A DNA stretch of 64,000 nt from Melittangium boletus DSM 14713. Lineage in GTDB: Bacteria; Myxococcota; Myxococcia; Myxococcales; Myxococcaceae. Below are positions 1-10,824 of the stretch, one piece after another; the first letter of the stretch is position 1, and every line of letters begins with the position of its first letter. The notes under the pieces were generated by a model. That model was not told the origin of the DNA, searched no databases, and saw only the letters and a list, made by a program, of their open reading frames with translations. The DNA lies in the NCBI RefSeq assembly GCF_002305855.1, contig NZ_CP022163.1:4588292-4652291 (forward strand). The letters are read 5' to 3'. The position numbers and the translations under genes were made by a program.

Positions 1-635
1 CAGTCCGGCAGGTTGTTGGTGCCGAAGCGCCGCACGAGCAGTTGGTAGAGGAACGCCGCCTCGTTGCTCGTCCTCCCCGAGGTGTAGAAGGCCGCCTCGT
101 CCGGGGCGCCGAGCGCGTGCAGCTCGCTCGCCACGAGCGCGAAGGCCTCGTCCCAGGACACGGGCTCGTAGTGCGAGGCGCCCTCGCGCAGCACCATGGG
201 GTGCGTGAGCCGCCCCTGCTTGCCCAGCCAGTGGTCCGTCTGGGCCGCCAGGTCCACGAGGCTCCACTTCTGGAAGAAGTCGGGCGTCACCCGGGCCGTG
301 GTGGCCTCCTCCGCCACCGCCTTCGCGCCGTTCTCGCAGAACTCGAAGGCCGAGCGGTGGGCCGGGTCCGGCCACGCGCAGCCGGGGCAGTCGAAGCCGT
401 GCGCCTGGTTCACCTTGAGCAGCGTCTGGGCGCCGCGCATGACGCCCATCTCGTCCCAGGCGTGCTGCATCGCCTTCACCACCGCCGTCACGCCGCCCGC
501 GACGCTCGCTGGGGCGCCCACGCGCAAGGGTTCGGCGAGGGTGGGCGGCTGGGCGCTCGGGCGGAGGGCGGCGGGGGTCCGAGGGGAGGAGTCGCCGGAC
601 TCCGGGGTCTGGGTGTCACGCGTCGTCTCCGCCAT
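1..635 (-). CDS. FdhF/YdeP-family molybdopterin oxidoreductase, N-terminal part
   Basis: The gene runs off the left edge, so only about 211 N-terminal residues are visible. They match the start of the FdhF/YdeP family of molybdopterin-dependent oxidoreductases (formate-dehydrogenase-H-like proteins): a Pro-rich leader, then the Cys pair in FDCPGCAWPDP near residue 81, and the region SWDEAFALVASELHAL followed by YTSGRTSNEAAF, which belongs to the first molybdopterin-binding segment. The start is supported by AGGAGG seven bases before the ATG. Members usually have 700-780 residues, so about a quarter of the gene is here. Substrate unknown; the family is linked to acid resistance or formate oxidation in a few bacteria. 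Confidence 0.85.
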   Translation of the reverse strand, partial: MAETTRDTQTPESGDSSPRTPAALRPSAQPPTLAEPLRVGAPASVAGGVTAVVKAMQHAWDEMGVMRGAQTLLKVNQAHGFDCPGCAWPDPAHRSAFEFCENGAKAVAEEATTARVTPDFFQKWSLVDLAAQTDHWLGKQGRLTHPMVLREGASHYEPVSWDEAFALVASELHALGAPDEAAFYTSGRTSNEAAFLYQLLVRRFGTNNLPD

Positions 636-725
636 GGGGCCTCCTGCGCCGGGGGAGTGGGGAGTCTAACTCCCCGGGCGCTGGAGGAGGGGACCGGTGG
701 TGCTCGTCCGGTCTCCGGGCGGTCA

Positions 726-2264
726 TCAGGGCGTGGGCACTCCACCGTCGGAGGGCGTTCCGCCGTCGGCGCCATGGATCGCCGAGTGGTTGAACAGCCG
801 GATGGGGCTGGTGGAGGGCTCGTAATTCAAGGCCTCCTCGGGGGTGTTGCAGACCGTGGGGCAGAGCACGTCGTTGTGCCACTTCTCTCCGGGCTTGCAA
901 TCCCCCGCGATGCTTCCATCGGGGAGCAAGGACGGGGCGATGAGGGGGCAGCCGATGGGAGGCGGTGGCAGGGTCTTCCAGCGCGCATGGCTCAAGCACA
1001 CGGCGCCCGACCTGTTCCATCCCGCCTCGAAGATCTCCTGGGGGAGGATGTCGTCGGCGTCGGGCCGGGTGAAGACGGTGGGGTTCACCTGGTGGTCCCA
1101 GAACGTGATGTGGGTGCCTTCCTGGGTCTGCGTGCCGCCGTTGCCGCAATAGTCCGCGCGGGCCATGCGCGTGCAGACGGCGTGGGCGTCGCCCATGTTG
1201 CCGGTGCCGCCGGGGTTGAGGCCGTCCTTCCAGGGCTGGTAGCCCCAGCGGTAGCACTTGGCGATGACGTCGTGGTGGCACCCGAGGGTGAAGCGCGTGG
1301 GATCCGAGGTGTCTCGGGCGCCCGTGTCCTCGTCATAGACGCCCGACACCGGCACCATCCAGTCCGAGTTCGGTCCTCCATTCACGTTCGAGCACGTCAC
1401 CCACTCGTCCTGGCGCTTCATCTTCATCTTGTAGAGGAAGGTGTTGCCGCTGCCATCCCACCACGTGGGGGGAGAGCGGCCCTCGTCCACCACCTGGTTC
1501 GCGTTGAGGACGTCCTCGATGACGACGGTCATGTCGTCGTGTTGCGGGTTCTTCACGGAGGTGCCGAAGAGCCGGGCGCCGATCAACTCCGCGCCGCGCA
1601 GCACCCGGCGCGCGGGGAACTTGCCGCTGGAAGCCTCGACGCGGGCGCTCCAGGGCTGGCCGGCCATCCAGGCTCCCGCGAGCACCGTGTACGTGCCCGA
1701 GGCGGGGCACGTGAAGGTGACATCCGGGCAGAGGCTGCCGTTGCAGCCGTTGTCCCCCGAGGCGATCGCATTCGCGGAGACACACGGTTGGGTACCCGGG
1801 CAGACGCGCAACACGGCGTTTCCAGAGCAGGTGCCGAGCCCGCAGCCCCCCGCGCCCAGGTGCACGGAGCTCTGGGGCGTGCACGAGCCCACGCCCTTCC
1901 AGGAGAAGCCGCAGTTGCGGTTGACGCCCGTGGTGGGAGTGACCGCGCAGGTGGACAACACGGGGCTGCCGCTGTCGTCGCGGTAGGTGACCTCGCCGAC
2001 GAGCTCTCCCTTTTCCAAGCGCAGGTCCTGGATGAGTTCACCGGTGTCCTCGAAGGCCGCCTTCAGGAAGGAGACGCTCTCCAGCTCCGAGCCGTGCAGC
2101 AGCCGGCCCTGGGTGGGCCAGCCCTCCTCGTCCTGGGCGAAGGAGCGGGTGGTCCAGGCCGACGTCTCCTGGAGCGCGGGGGGTTCACCCTGACAGGCCG
2201 CGAACAGGCCCAGGCTGGCGCCAAGACAGAAGGGGAACAGAAGACGGGTCGACAAGGGGGGCAT
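726..2264 (-). CDS. ADYC-domain lipoprotein
   Basis: A 512-residue exported lipoprotein: a signal peptide with lipobox LFAAC-Q (Cys near residue 23), a middle part with many paired cysteines (residues about 110-200), and a C-terminal region carrying ARADYCGNG, the signature of the ADYC domain of unknown function common in myxobacteria. The tail is rich in D, G and P. A longer open frame exists upstream, but the ATG at 2264 gives the only sensible signal peptide and has GGAGAGAG before it. It is transcribed away from the kinase/activator operon, from a sigma-54-like promoter with palindromic sites. Function unknown; it is a probable cell-envelope target of the adjacent FHA activator (inference). 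Confidence 0.8.
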   Translation of the reverse strand: MPPLSTRLLFPFCLGASLGLFAACQGEPPALQETSAWTTRSFAQDEEGWPTQGRLLHGSELESVSFLKAAFEDTGELIQDLRLEKGELVGEVTYRDDSGSPVLSTCAVTPTTGVNRNCGFSWKGVGSCTPQSSVHLGAGGCGLGTCSGNAVLRVCPGTQPCVSANAIASGDNGCNGSLCPDVTFTCPASGTYTVLAGAWMAGQPWSARVEASSGKFPARRVLRGAELIGARLFGTSVKNPQHDDMTVVIEDVLNANQVVDEGRSPPTWWDGSGNTFLYKMKMKRQDEWVTCSNVNGGPNSDWMVPVSGVYDEDTGARDTSDPTRFTLGCHHDVIAKCYRWGYQPWKDGLNPGGTGNMGDAHAVCTRMARADYCGNGGTQTQEGTHITFWDHQVNPTVFTRPDADDILPQEIFEAGWNRSGAVCLSHARWKTLPPPPIGCPLIAPSLLPDGSIAGDCKPGEKWHNDVLCPTVCNTPEEALNYEPSTSPIRLFNHSAIHGADGGTPSDGGVPTP

Positions 2265-2295
2265 GGGTCTCTCTCCGGTGGACGGGTGCGTCCAT

Positions 2296-2311
2296 TTCAA
2301 CCGCCGTGCCA
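2296..2311 (-). promoter_or_regulatory. Sigma-54-like promoter of the ADYC lipoprotein gene
   Basis: On the minus strand TGGCACGGCGGTTGAA matches the -24/-12 consensus TGGCACG-N4-TTGCA, except that the -12 GC dinucleotide reads GA. The spacing (GG-N10-GA) is correct. It lies 32 bases upstream of the ATG and 55-86 bases downstream of two palindromes. The -12 deviation means weak or altered activity is possible. Confidence 0.5.
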
Positions 2312-2365
2312 CTGCCTCCGCCTGGGACGGGGGGTCTTTCCGGGCCCCTTCCGGCAAGGGTGGTG

Positions 2366-2397
2366 GGCAACGCTTGCCGACTCCGGCAAACCTTGCC
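2366..2397. promoter_or_regulatory. Two GGCAA-N3-TTGCC palindromes (putative activator sites)
   Basis: GGCAACGCTTGCC (2366-2378) and GGCAAACCTTGCC (2385-2397) are 13-bp inverted repeats whose centres lie 19 bp apart. They fill the gap between the end of the kinase gene and the sigma-54-like promoter of the ADYC lipoprotein gene. The same palindrome occurs three times at 8149-8205, before the other lipoprotein gene. Their position fits upstream activating sites for the FHA sigma-54 activator encoded between the two clusters (inference). Confidence 0.65.
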
Positions 2398-2400
2398 GTC

Positions 2401-5400
2401 CTACCCGTCCTCTTGGGGCGTGGCGCACAGGCGCAGGCCGACCAGGGGCTCGCGCAGGGTGCGCTCCATGGCCTCGCGGTTGGCGCTCTGGCTGCCAATC
2501 TCCGCCTGGAACCAGCTTCCGCCCCGGATGACGGGTTGGCGCGGGTCCTCGGCGGAGCGCACCCACTCCCAGACGTTGCCGGCCATGTCGTCCACCCCGA
2601 AGGGGCTGCGCGAGCGCGGGTGGCTGCCCACCTCGTCCGGTCCGAAGCCGAGCGGCTCGCGGCCATACGTCACGTCGATGTTGGCGTCGTCCGGCGCCAG
2701 CGTGTCGCCCGAGGGGAAACGGCGCCCATCCGCGCCCCGGGCGGCCCGCTCCCACTCGGCCTCGGTGCACAGCCGAGCGCCGGGGACGCGGCCCGTCCGG
2801 GCGAGCCAGTCCGCGTAGGCCTCCGCGTCCTCGAAGGAGATGGCGGAGATGGGGACGCGGCGCCAGTCCTGCATCGCGCGGCGCTCGCGCTGGCCGTAGC
2901 GCAGGGGCTCGCCCTCCCAGGCCACGTACTCGCGCGAGGCGGGACGCAGGGTGAGGCGCCAGCGGCCTCCCACCTTCTCCAGCACCACGCCCCCGCGCGC
3001 CCCCCGGGTGCCGGGCAGCCGCGCCGCGCGCTCGGCCGGAGGCAGCGCGTCGAGCCAGGCCATCCAGTCCGCGAACGTCACCTCGTGCCGGGCGATGAGG
3101 AAGGCGCCGGTGTGGGCCTCGTGCAGGGGCGAGGCGTTGAAGAAGGTGCGCCGCAGCGCCTCCTCTCCACTGCCCTGGAGGAAGCGTCCAGGGGGGATAT
3201 GGATGAAGCCCCCGGGAACGGCTCCGGCCCGGGGCAGCGCCACGTCCAGCGCCAGCGCCTCGCCCGCGCGCAGCCACACGGGCACGCGGACCTCGGCCCG
3301 CCCCGGTGCTTCCAGCCGCAGCAGGTGCGAGCCCGCGGACAACCTCGCCTCTCCGGGTGAGGCACCCCATTCATGCTCGGGCTCGGCGTCCGGTCCGGGG
3401 GCACTCAGCCACATCCGGGCGCCCTCCGGCCGGGTGCGCACCGTCAGCCGCGCGGGCTGTGTCCACCGCTTCCTCCGCTCGCCCGTGACGTCATAGGCGG
3501 CCAGCCGCCCCAGCAACTCCGCGCGCTGCTCCGCGTGGCCCTCGCGCTCGGCCAGGGCCACGCGCTCGGCGAGGAGATCCGCCAGGCGCTCGCGCACCTC
3601 TTCATGGCCCGGGGCGAGCCCGCCCGTGGCCTCCAGCGCGCTGGTGGCGCTCGCATAGGCCGCGTCCGCCGCCCGCCCCACTTCCAGCGCCCGGGCCCAG
3701 GTGGACTCGGCGGACTCGCGCTCCCCGGGCGTGTCGAAGCGCGCGAGGGCTTCCTGGCGCAGCCGCCCGCTCTCCTCCGCGAGCCTCCGTGCCCCGTCCC
3801 ACTCGCCCCGCGCCTCGCCCAGCCGCGCCGCCACCGTGGCGTCCAGGCCCGCGCGCACCTGCCAGCGCACCGCGCCCACGCCCGCGAGCAGCGTCACGGG
3901 CACGCTCGCCGCCAAGGCCCAGCGCCGCAGCCTCCGGCCCCGTGCCGCGCGCCGTGAATGGGCGAGCAGTTCCTCCTCCCGGGGGCCCACGGGCTCCAGC
4001 TCCGCCGCGGCCACCTCCGACAGCAGCTTGTCGCCGTACAGCAGCTCCGCGGGCCGGCCCAGCCGCTCCCACTCGGTGGCGGCACGCTCCAACCGGTGGC
4101 GCACCGCGCGGCGCTGCTCGCCCTGGCCGAGCCACCCCCTCAACGTGGGCCAGCCCAGCAGCAGGCTCTCGTGGGCGAGCTCGTAGTGGCCCTCGCCGCC
4201 CTCCGTCTCTCCGGCGAGCAGCAGCCGTCCGCGCACCAGCCCCTCCAGCACCTCGTGGCTCCAGGTATCTCCGGGGCCGACGTGCAGCTCGGCGGCGGTG
4301 CGACGCGCGCGGGTGCCCTCGGGCGTGACGAGCGAGAGCAGCAGCTCGCGCGCCCGGGGCCGCTGCTCGGGCCGCAGCCGCGCCACCACCCCATCCGCGT
4401 GCCGGGCCAGCGCGCCCTCCACGCCGCCCATGGCCTCCAGCGCCGCCGCGGGGATGATGCCGTGCTCGCGGTCCCGGGCCTCCCACAGCTCGGCGAGGGC
4501 GAACTGGAGCAGGGGCAGGCCGCCTTCCGTGCGCGCGGTGGCCGCCACCAGGGACTCCACCACGGCGCTGGACTCGAAGCGCACCCCGAGCGCCCGCGCC
4601 GGGCCGACGATGGCCTCGCGCAAGCCCGCCAGGGACATCGCGGGCAGCAGGTGCAGCGCGCGTGGCAGTTCCTCGTCCAGTCCGGGCAGCGTCATCAACC
4701 GGGTGAGGCAGTCACTGCGCGCCGTGCCCAGCACCCGCACGCCCGGTACCCGGCGCACCAGGAGGACCAGCTCGCCCACGAGCCGCGCCGCGTCCTCGGG
4801 AGGCGAGAGCGTGACGAGCTCTTCCAGTTGATCCACGAAGAGGAGCACCGGGGGCGCGTCGGGTGGACGCCGCCGCAGCGCCTGGGCCAGCGCGCCCGGT
4901 TCCCCGCCGGGCTCCGACAGCTGGGCCGCGAGGGAGGCTCCGTCTCCTCCCAGCACGGGCGCGAGCGCCTCGGCGATCGCCACCAGCGGCTGGCGTCCGG
5001 GCACCCAGGGCGCCACGTGCCAGCGCTTCGCTCCGTCTCCCAGGCCGGATTCCTCCACGGCGGGCAGCACGCCCGCGCGGCACAGCGAGCTCTTGCCCAC
5101 GCCCGAGTCTCCCGCGACGAGGACGAAGGGGCTGGCGCGCAGTCGATCCACCACGGCTCGCGCTTCCGCCTCGCGGCCGAAGAAGACGCCGCGGTGGCCG
5201 GCATCGAAGGCGAGCAGGCCCCGGTAGGGATTGCCGGAGGGCAGGGCGCTCGGGCGGGTGGGAGCGGCCAGGGCTTCCAGGGCCTCGCGCAGCGCGTCTC
5301 CCGAGTCGTAGCGCCGCGCGGGGTCCGCCGCGAGGCACCGGTCCACCACCGCCGCCAGTCCCGGGGGCAGGGCGGGTGCCACTTCCGCGAGGGGACGGGG

Positions 5401-6236
5401 CGGCTCCTCGCACACGGCGCGGGCCAGCTGGGCGAGCGGCACGTCCTCATGGGGCGCTCGGCCCGTGCACAGCTCGTACAGCAGGATGCCCAGGGCGTAG
5501 ATGTCGCTCGCGCGGCTGGCGGGCTCGCCCCGCCACAGCTCGGGGGCGAGGTAGAGCGGTGTGCCCGCGGTGGCCTCTCCTTCTAAAGGAGGCGAGGCCC
5601 GGGGCTCGGGGGGCGCGAGGGCGAGCGCGGTGGGCGCGGTGCCCGGAGAGGGCAGCGGCCGGGTTTCCCTGGGCGAGGCGACGGGCCGTGTTTCGCGCTC
5701 GGGAGCGGAGGCCGGAGACGGCGCGGGGGCGCTGGAGCCCGGCTCGGGCGGGACGCGCTCGGCGAGCTCGGCCAGTCCGAAGTCGAGCAGCTTCACCTCG
5801 CCTTCCTCGGAGAGCACGGCGTTGGCGGGCTTGATGTCGCGGTGGAGGATGCCGCGGCGATGGGCGGCGGCCAGCCCGCGCGCGAGGCCCACGGCGATGC
5901 GCAGCACATGCCGCCCCTCCACGGGCCGGGGCAGGGTGTCCAGGGGTTGGCCCCGGATGAACTCCGACACGAGGTAGGGCCGCCGGCGCACCTCGCCCAC
6001 GCGGTGGATGGCCACGACGTTGGGGTGTTGCAGCCGGGCGATGGCGCGTGCCTCCTGGAAGAAGCGCGCCCGCGCCGTCTCCTCGCTCACGCCCCCGGGG
6101 GTGATGAACTTCACCGCGACGAGCCGCTCGAGCAGCGTGTCGTGCGCCAGGTACACCTGTCCCATGGCGCCCTGGCCCAGGGGCCGCAGGAGCCGGTACT
6201 CCTCGAATTCGCGCGGGGGCTCGCCCCCGGCCCGGC

Positions 6237-6240
<4 letters not shown>
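2401..6240 (-). CDS. Ser/Thr protein kinase with STAND NTPase and FGE-sulfatase-like domains
   Basis: A 1279-residue multidomain signalling protein. Residues about 15-335 are a complete Hanks-type kinase: glycine loop GQGAMG, VAVK lysine, HRDIKPAN, DFG and LAPE. Residues about 340-760 form an nSTAND1-like NTPase (GREAEA, Walker A GDSGVGKS, Walker B LLFVDQLEEL). A hydrophobic segment (about 770-790) is followed by a charged helical region, a PEGA-like stretch (RTRPEGARMWL) and a C-terminal formylglycine-generating-enzyme-like (SUMF1) domain (about 985-1275; FIHIPPGRF, GNVWEWV, RGGSW). The kinase should thus be cytoplasmic and the FGE-like domain periplasmic (inference). Its ATG overlaps the activator's stop as ATGA, so the two are translationally coupled; phosphorylation of the FHA activator is an attractive guess, not shown. 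Confidence 0.92.
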
Positions 6241-8060
<1,820 letters not shown>

Positions 8061-8148
8061 GGGGAGGAAAAATCCCATACCCCGCGCGCGGGGTGCAACC
8101 CGAGGTGCCGCGGCTCGGGGGACCAGACAACGTTTCGGAGGGGGCGCT

Positions 8149-8205
8149 GGCAACGCTTGCCGGAGGCGGCGGGCAATCGTTGCCGTCCCGTGCGCAAGCC
8201 TTGCC
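8149..8205. promoter_or_regulatory. Three GGCAA-N3-TTGCC palindromes between divergent genes
   Basis: GGCAACGCTTGCC (8149-8161), GGCAATCGTTGCC (8172-8184) and the weaker CGCAAGCCTTGCC (8193-8205) lie 23 and 21 bp apart, centre to centre, roughly on one face of the helix. The first is identical to the site at 2366. They sit 56-112 bp upstream of a consensus sigma-54 promoter, the usual place for enhancer sites. Confidence 0.7.
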
Positions 8206-8260
8206 TGTCCCTCACGGACCGCCCGAGGCCGCCGCCTCGTGGGCGGGGGGATGTCTGGAC

Positions 8261-8276
8261 TGGCACCGCGATTGCT
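8261..8276 (+). promoter_or_regulatory. Sigma-54 (-24/-12) promoter
   Basis: TGGCACCGCGATTGCT has the invariant GG and GC separated by ten bases and matches TGGCAC-N5-TTGC fully. It lies 64 bases before the ATG at 8340 and downstream of three palindromes. Confidence 0.8.
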
Positions 8277-8339
8277 CTGTCCCTTCTCGTCGCTCAATTC
8301 CTCGCATCACCTCTTCTCGCATCACCTCAAGGACACACC

Positions 8340-8990
8340 ATGACCTCGTTCTCCGCTCACGCCCGGCGCACCTTCCTCCTGCTGGGGATCGGCTCCCTCT
8401 CCGTCGCCTGTGGGGGCCCGGAGCCCCTGACGGACGAGGAGGCCCTCGAGGCGTTCGCCACCACGTCCTCGGCGCTCTGCACGGACCCCAATATCGCGGA
8501 CGTCTCGGCCTCGCTCGGCTCGCAGGCGGGCAACGCGGTGAGCGGCTCGTCCAACGGGGGCACCTACGGCAGCCCGGAATGCCCGAGCCATTACGTGGTG
8601 GAGGCGCTGGCGACGGGGAACAAGAAAGTCGTCCTCAGCGCGGCGTGGGGAGACTCCTCGGTGCAGGGCAGCCAGTCGCTCTGCGAGAGCGCGCGTCTGC
8701 GCGCCACCACGTATGGCAGCCACGATGGCGTGACGTGGACGCAGCTCGACTCGCTGACGGTCAGTGGCTCCTGGGGCCCCACCTTCGGGTGCTCGTTCAT
8801 GTGGATGCCGAGTCACGCGGTGACGACCCTGTCGCCGTCCAGCTACTCGCGGCTGCGCGTCGCGGCGCGCGCGTACATCCTCAAGTCCACGGGCGTGGAG
8901 TACCACCGGGTGACGGGCCACATCGGCATTCCCCTGCCTCCGCCCCCTCCTCCTGAGTTCGCGCCCGGCGAGGCGCCCCAGTCGTTCTGA
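8340..8990 (+). CDS. Small secreted lipoprotein of unknown function
   Basis: 216 residues with a twin-arginine-like start (AHARRTF), a hydrophobic stretch and lipobox LSVAC-G at about residue 22. The mature part contains several cysteines, is rich in Ser, Thr and Ala, and ends in a Pro-rich tail. No family recognised. The start has AAGGA ten bases upstream and sits downstream of a clear sigma-54 promoter and enhancer-like sites, opposite the activator gene, which makes it the best candidate for direct control by that activator. The next gene follows after 44 bases and could be cotranscribed. Confidence 0.75.
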   Translation: MTSFSAHARRTFLLLGIGSLSVACGGPEPLTDEEALEAFATTSSALCTDPNIADVSASLGSQAGNAVSGSSNGGTYGSPECPSHYVVEALATGNKKVVLSAAWGDSSVQGSQSLCESARLRATTYGSHDGVTWTQLDSLTVSGSWGPTFGCSFMWMPSHAVTTLSPSSYSRLRVAARAYILKSTGVEYHRVTGHIGIPLPPPPPPEFAPGEAPQSF

Positions 8991-9034
8991 AGCACCCGTC
9001 GCCGTTCCACCCTCACCCCCCAGGAGACCTCTTC

Positions 9035-9964
9035 ATGATGAAACGTGCATCCCTGTCGTTGCTGGCCGCCGCGGCGCTGTGCGCATCGAGCGCGAGTGCT
9101 CAGACCGCCACGCTCGTCACCTTCCCGGGCCCCTCGGGCGACACCACGTTGGACTCCGGCCTGCTCTCGGGCGTGCTCTACAAGCCCGCCAACTACTCGA
9201 CCTCGACGTCGCTCCGGGCCGTGGTGCTGATGCATGGCTGCACGGGCTACTGGTCCAACCGGACCGTGGGGGCCACCAATGCCAATGGCACCCCCAACCT
9301 GCAGAACCAGGTGGAGAAGTGGGGCTTGAAGCTGGCGTCGGAGGGCATCGTCGCCCTGGCGGTCGACGGCTTCACCCGGCGCAAGCCCTCCTCGATCCCC
9401 GACGCGGACGCCTCCCTGTGGCAGAACCAATGCTCGGGCGCTACGTACGGAGGACAGGTCAACCCCTACACCACCCGCGTGTGGGATGCCCAGGCGGCCT
9501 GGTCCTGGTTGGCGGCGGACAGCCATATCGACTCCGCGCGCATTGGCATCCTGGGCTGGTCCCAGGGCGCGGAGGCGGCCATGGTGGAGGCGGCGGAGAA
9601 GGCGACGAACACCCTCTTCCGCACGACGGTCCTGTTCTATCCGGGGTGTGGCGCGGCCCTGGGATTCGGCAGCCCAGGCGCGAGCACCTGGCGCCCGCAC
9701 CACGACCTGCGCTTCAACATCGGCACCGCGGACTCGCTGTACTCCAACTGCCAGTCCCGCGCGACCACGGCCATCTCCACCTATGGCTCCACGCCGGGCA
9801 GCGGGCACGAACTGGCGTTCGTCGCCTACACGGGGGCTGGGCATGGCTTCGATGGCGGAGCGCAGTCCTGGTCCACGTCCCCGACTCCCTGCTCGACACC
9901 CGACGAGTGCGCCATGAAGGCCGCGGACATCGACTCCCTGGCCTTCCTGTTGTCCCGTCTCTAG
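9035..9964 (+). CDS. Secreted dienelactone-hydrolase-like alpha/beta hydrolase
   Basis: 309 residues. A clear Sec signal peptide ends at about residue 23 (CASSASA then QTATL). The mature protein has an alpha/beta hydrolase fold of the dienelactone hydrolase family: VVLMHGCTGYW (oxyanion region), nucleophile elbow GWSQGAEA, and the catalytic His in GAGHGFDGG. It should be exported to the periplasm or medium and hydrolyse an ester or lactone; the substrate cannot be told. AGGAGA precedes the ATG by 8-10 bases. A strong GC hairpin follows the stop. Confidence 0.85.
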   Translation: MMKRASLSLLAAAALCASSASAQTATLVTFPGPSGDTTLDSGLLSGVLYKPANYSTSTSLRAVVLMHGCTGYWSNRTVGATNANGTPNLQNQVEKWGLKLASEGIVALAVDGFTRRKPSSIPDADASLWQNQCSGATYGGQVNPYTTRVWDAQAAWSWLAADSHIDSARIGILGWSQGAEAAMVEAAEKATNTLFRTTVLFYPGCGAALGFGSPGASTWRPHHDLRFNIGTADSLYSNCQSRATTAISTYGSTPGSGHELAFVAYTGAGHGFDGGAQSWSTSPTPCSTPDECAMKAADIDSLAFLLSRL

Positions 9965-9977
9965 GCGGGCGTCCGAG

Positions 9978-10005
9978 CGCCGCGTCCCCCCGTCGGGACG
10001 CGGCG
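9978..10005 (+). terminator. Strong GC hairpin after the hydrolase gene
   Basis: Arms CGCCGCGTCCC and GGGACGCGGCG pair perfectly over 11 bp around a short loop, 13 bases after the stop. There is no T-run, so it may work as a processing or Rho-assisted end rather than a classical terminator. Confidence 0.45.
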
Positions 10006-10100
10006 AATCGGATGCACGCGGGCCCCGGATGGCCTAATCTCGGAGGTAGTCCCGTGCGTGGAACCTTTGCAGGCGGGTGGCGCACGGTCCGGGAGGATGG

Positions 10101-10808
10101 ATGGAGCGCGAGACGCTGCATGGATGGAACCTGACGCCGACGGAAGCGGTGGCGTTGCAGCGCGAGCTGCGCGAGCGCGTGGTGCTGCGAGTGCCCGAGG
10201 GGTGGAAGGTCGAGCGGGTGGCGGGGGCGGACATCTCCATGAGCCGGGGGGAGCCGTGGGCCTCTGGAGGATTCGTGGTGCTGGATGCCCAGACGCGGGC
10301 CCCGGTGGCCCAGGCGAGTGCCGTGACGCGGTTGAGCTTCCCCTACGTGCCAGGGCTGCTGTCCTTCCGGGAGCTGCCCGTGTTGGAGGAGGCCTGGGCG
10401 CGGCTGGAGGTGCGGCCGGACCTCCTCATCTTCGATGGCCAGGGGACGGCGCATCCCCGGCGTCTGGGGCTGGCGTGCCACGGAGGGCTGCTGTTCGGCG
10501 TGCCCTCCATTGGCTGTGCGAAGTCCCTGCTGGTGGGCAAGCACGGCCCTCTGGGCGAGGAGCGCGGCGCGGTGGCGGACATCCTCCACCAAGGCGAGGT
10601 GGTGGGCCGGGCGGTGCGCACGCGGAGCAAGGTGGCCCCCGTGTACGTCTCGCCGGGCCACTTGATGGACCTGCCCACGGCGGTGGAGTGGGTGCTGCGG
10701 ATGACGTCGCGCTACCGGGAGCCGGAGACGACGCGGCACGCGCACCGTTTGGTGAATGAGGTGCGCCGCGCGGCCCTGGCGGACAAGGCGCGGACCTGGG
10801 ACGAGTGA
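10101..10808 (+). CDS. nfi: Endonuclease V (deoxyinosine repair)
   Basis: 235 residues, normal for endonuclease V, which cuts the second phosphodiester bond 3' to deoxyinosine in DNA. Family motifs are all present: the first acidic residue in VAGADISM, the PYVPGLLSFREL substrate-strand wedge, LLIFDGQGTAHPRR with the metal-binding Asp, and the GLACHGGLLFGVPSIGCAKS region. The ATG at 10101 is preceded by GGGAGG. It is a single gene, convergent with the OPT transporter gene. Confidence 0.93.
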   Translation: MERETLHGWNLTPTEAVALQRELRERVVLRVPEGWKVERVAGADISMSRGEPWASGGFVVLDAQTRAPVAQASAVTRLSFPYVPGLLSFRELPVLEEAWARLEVRPDLLIFDGQGTAHPRRLGLACHGGLLFGVPSIGCAKSLLVGKHGPLGEERGAVADILHQGEVVGRAVRTRSKVAPVYVSPGHLMDLPTAVEWVLRMTSRYREPETTRHAHRLVNEVRRAALADKARTWDE

Positions 10809-10824
10809 GCCGTCGAGCGACGCC

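Noticed and set aside
42..2531. Very long plus-strand open frame opposite the oxidoreductase and ADYC genes
   Set aside because: It is the shadow of minus-strand genes in high-GC DNA; composition is Arg/Gly/Ala/His-rich without any domain.
8085..8110. Sigma-54-like sequence on the minus strand before the activator gene
   Set aside because: GG and GC are eleven bases apart instead of ten, which is usually inactive.
8061..8297. N-terminal extension of the FHA activator frame up to 8297
   Set aside because: It would cover all three palindromes and has an Arg/Pro-rich composition with no similarity to FHA activator starts.
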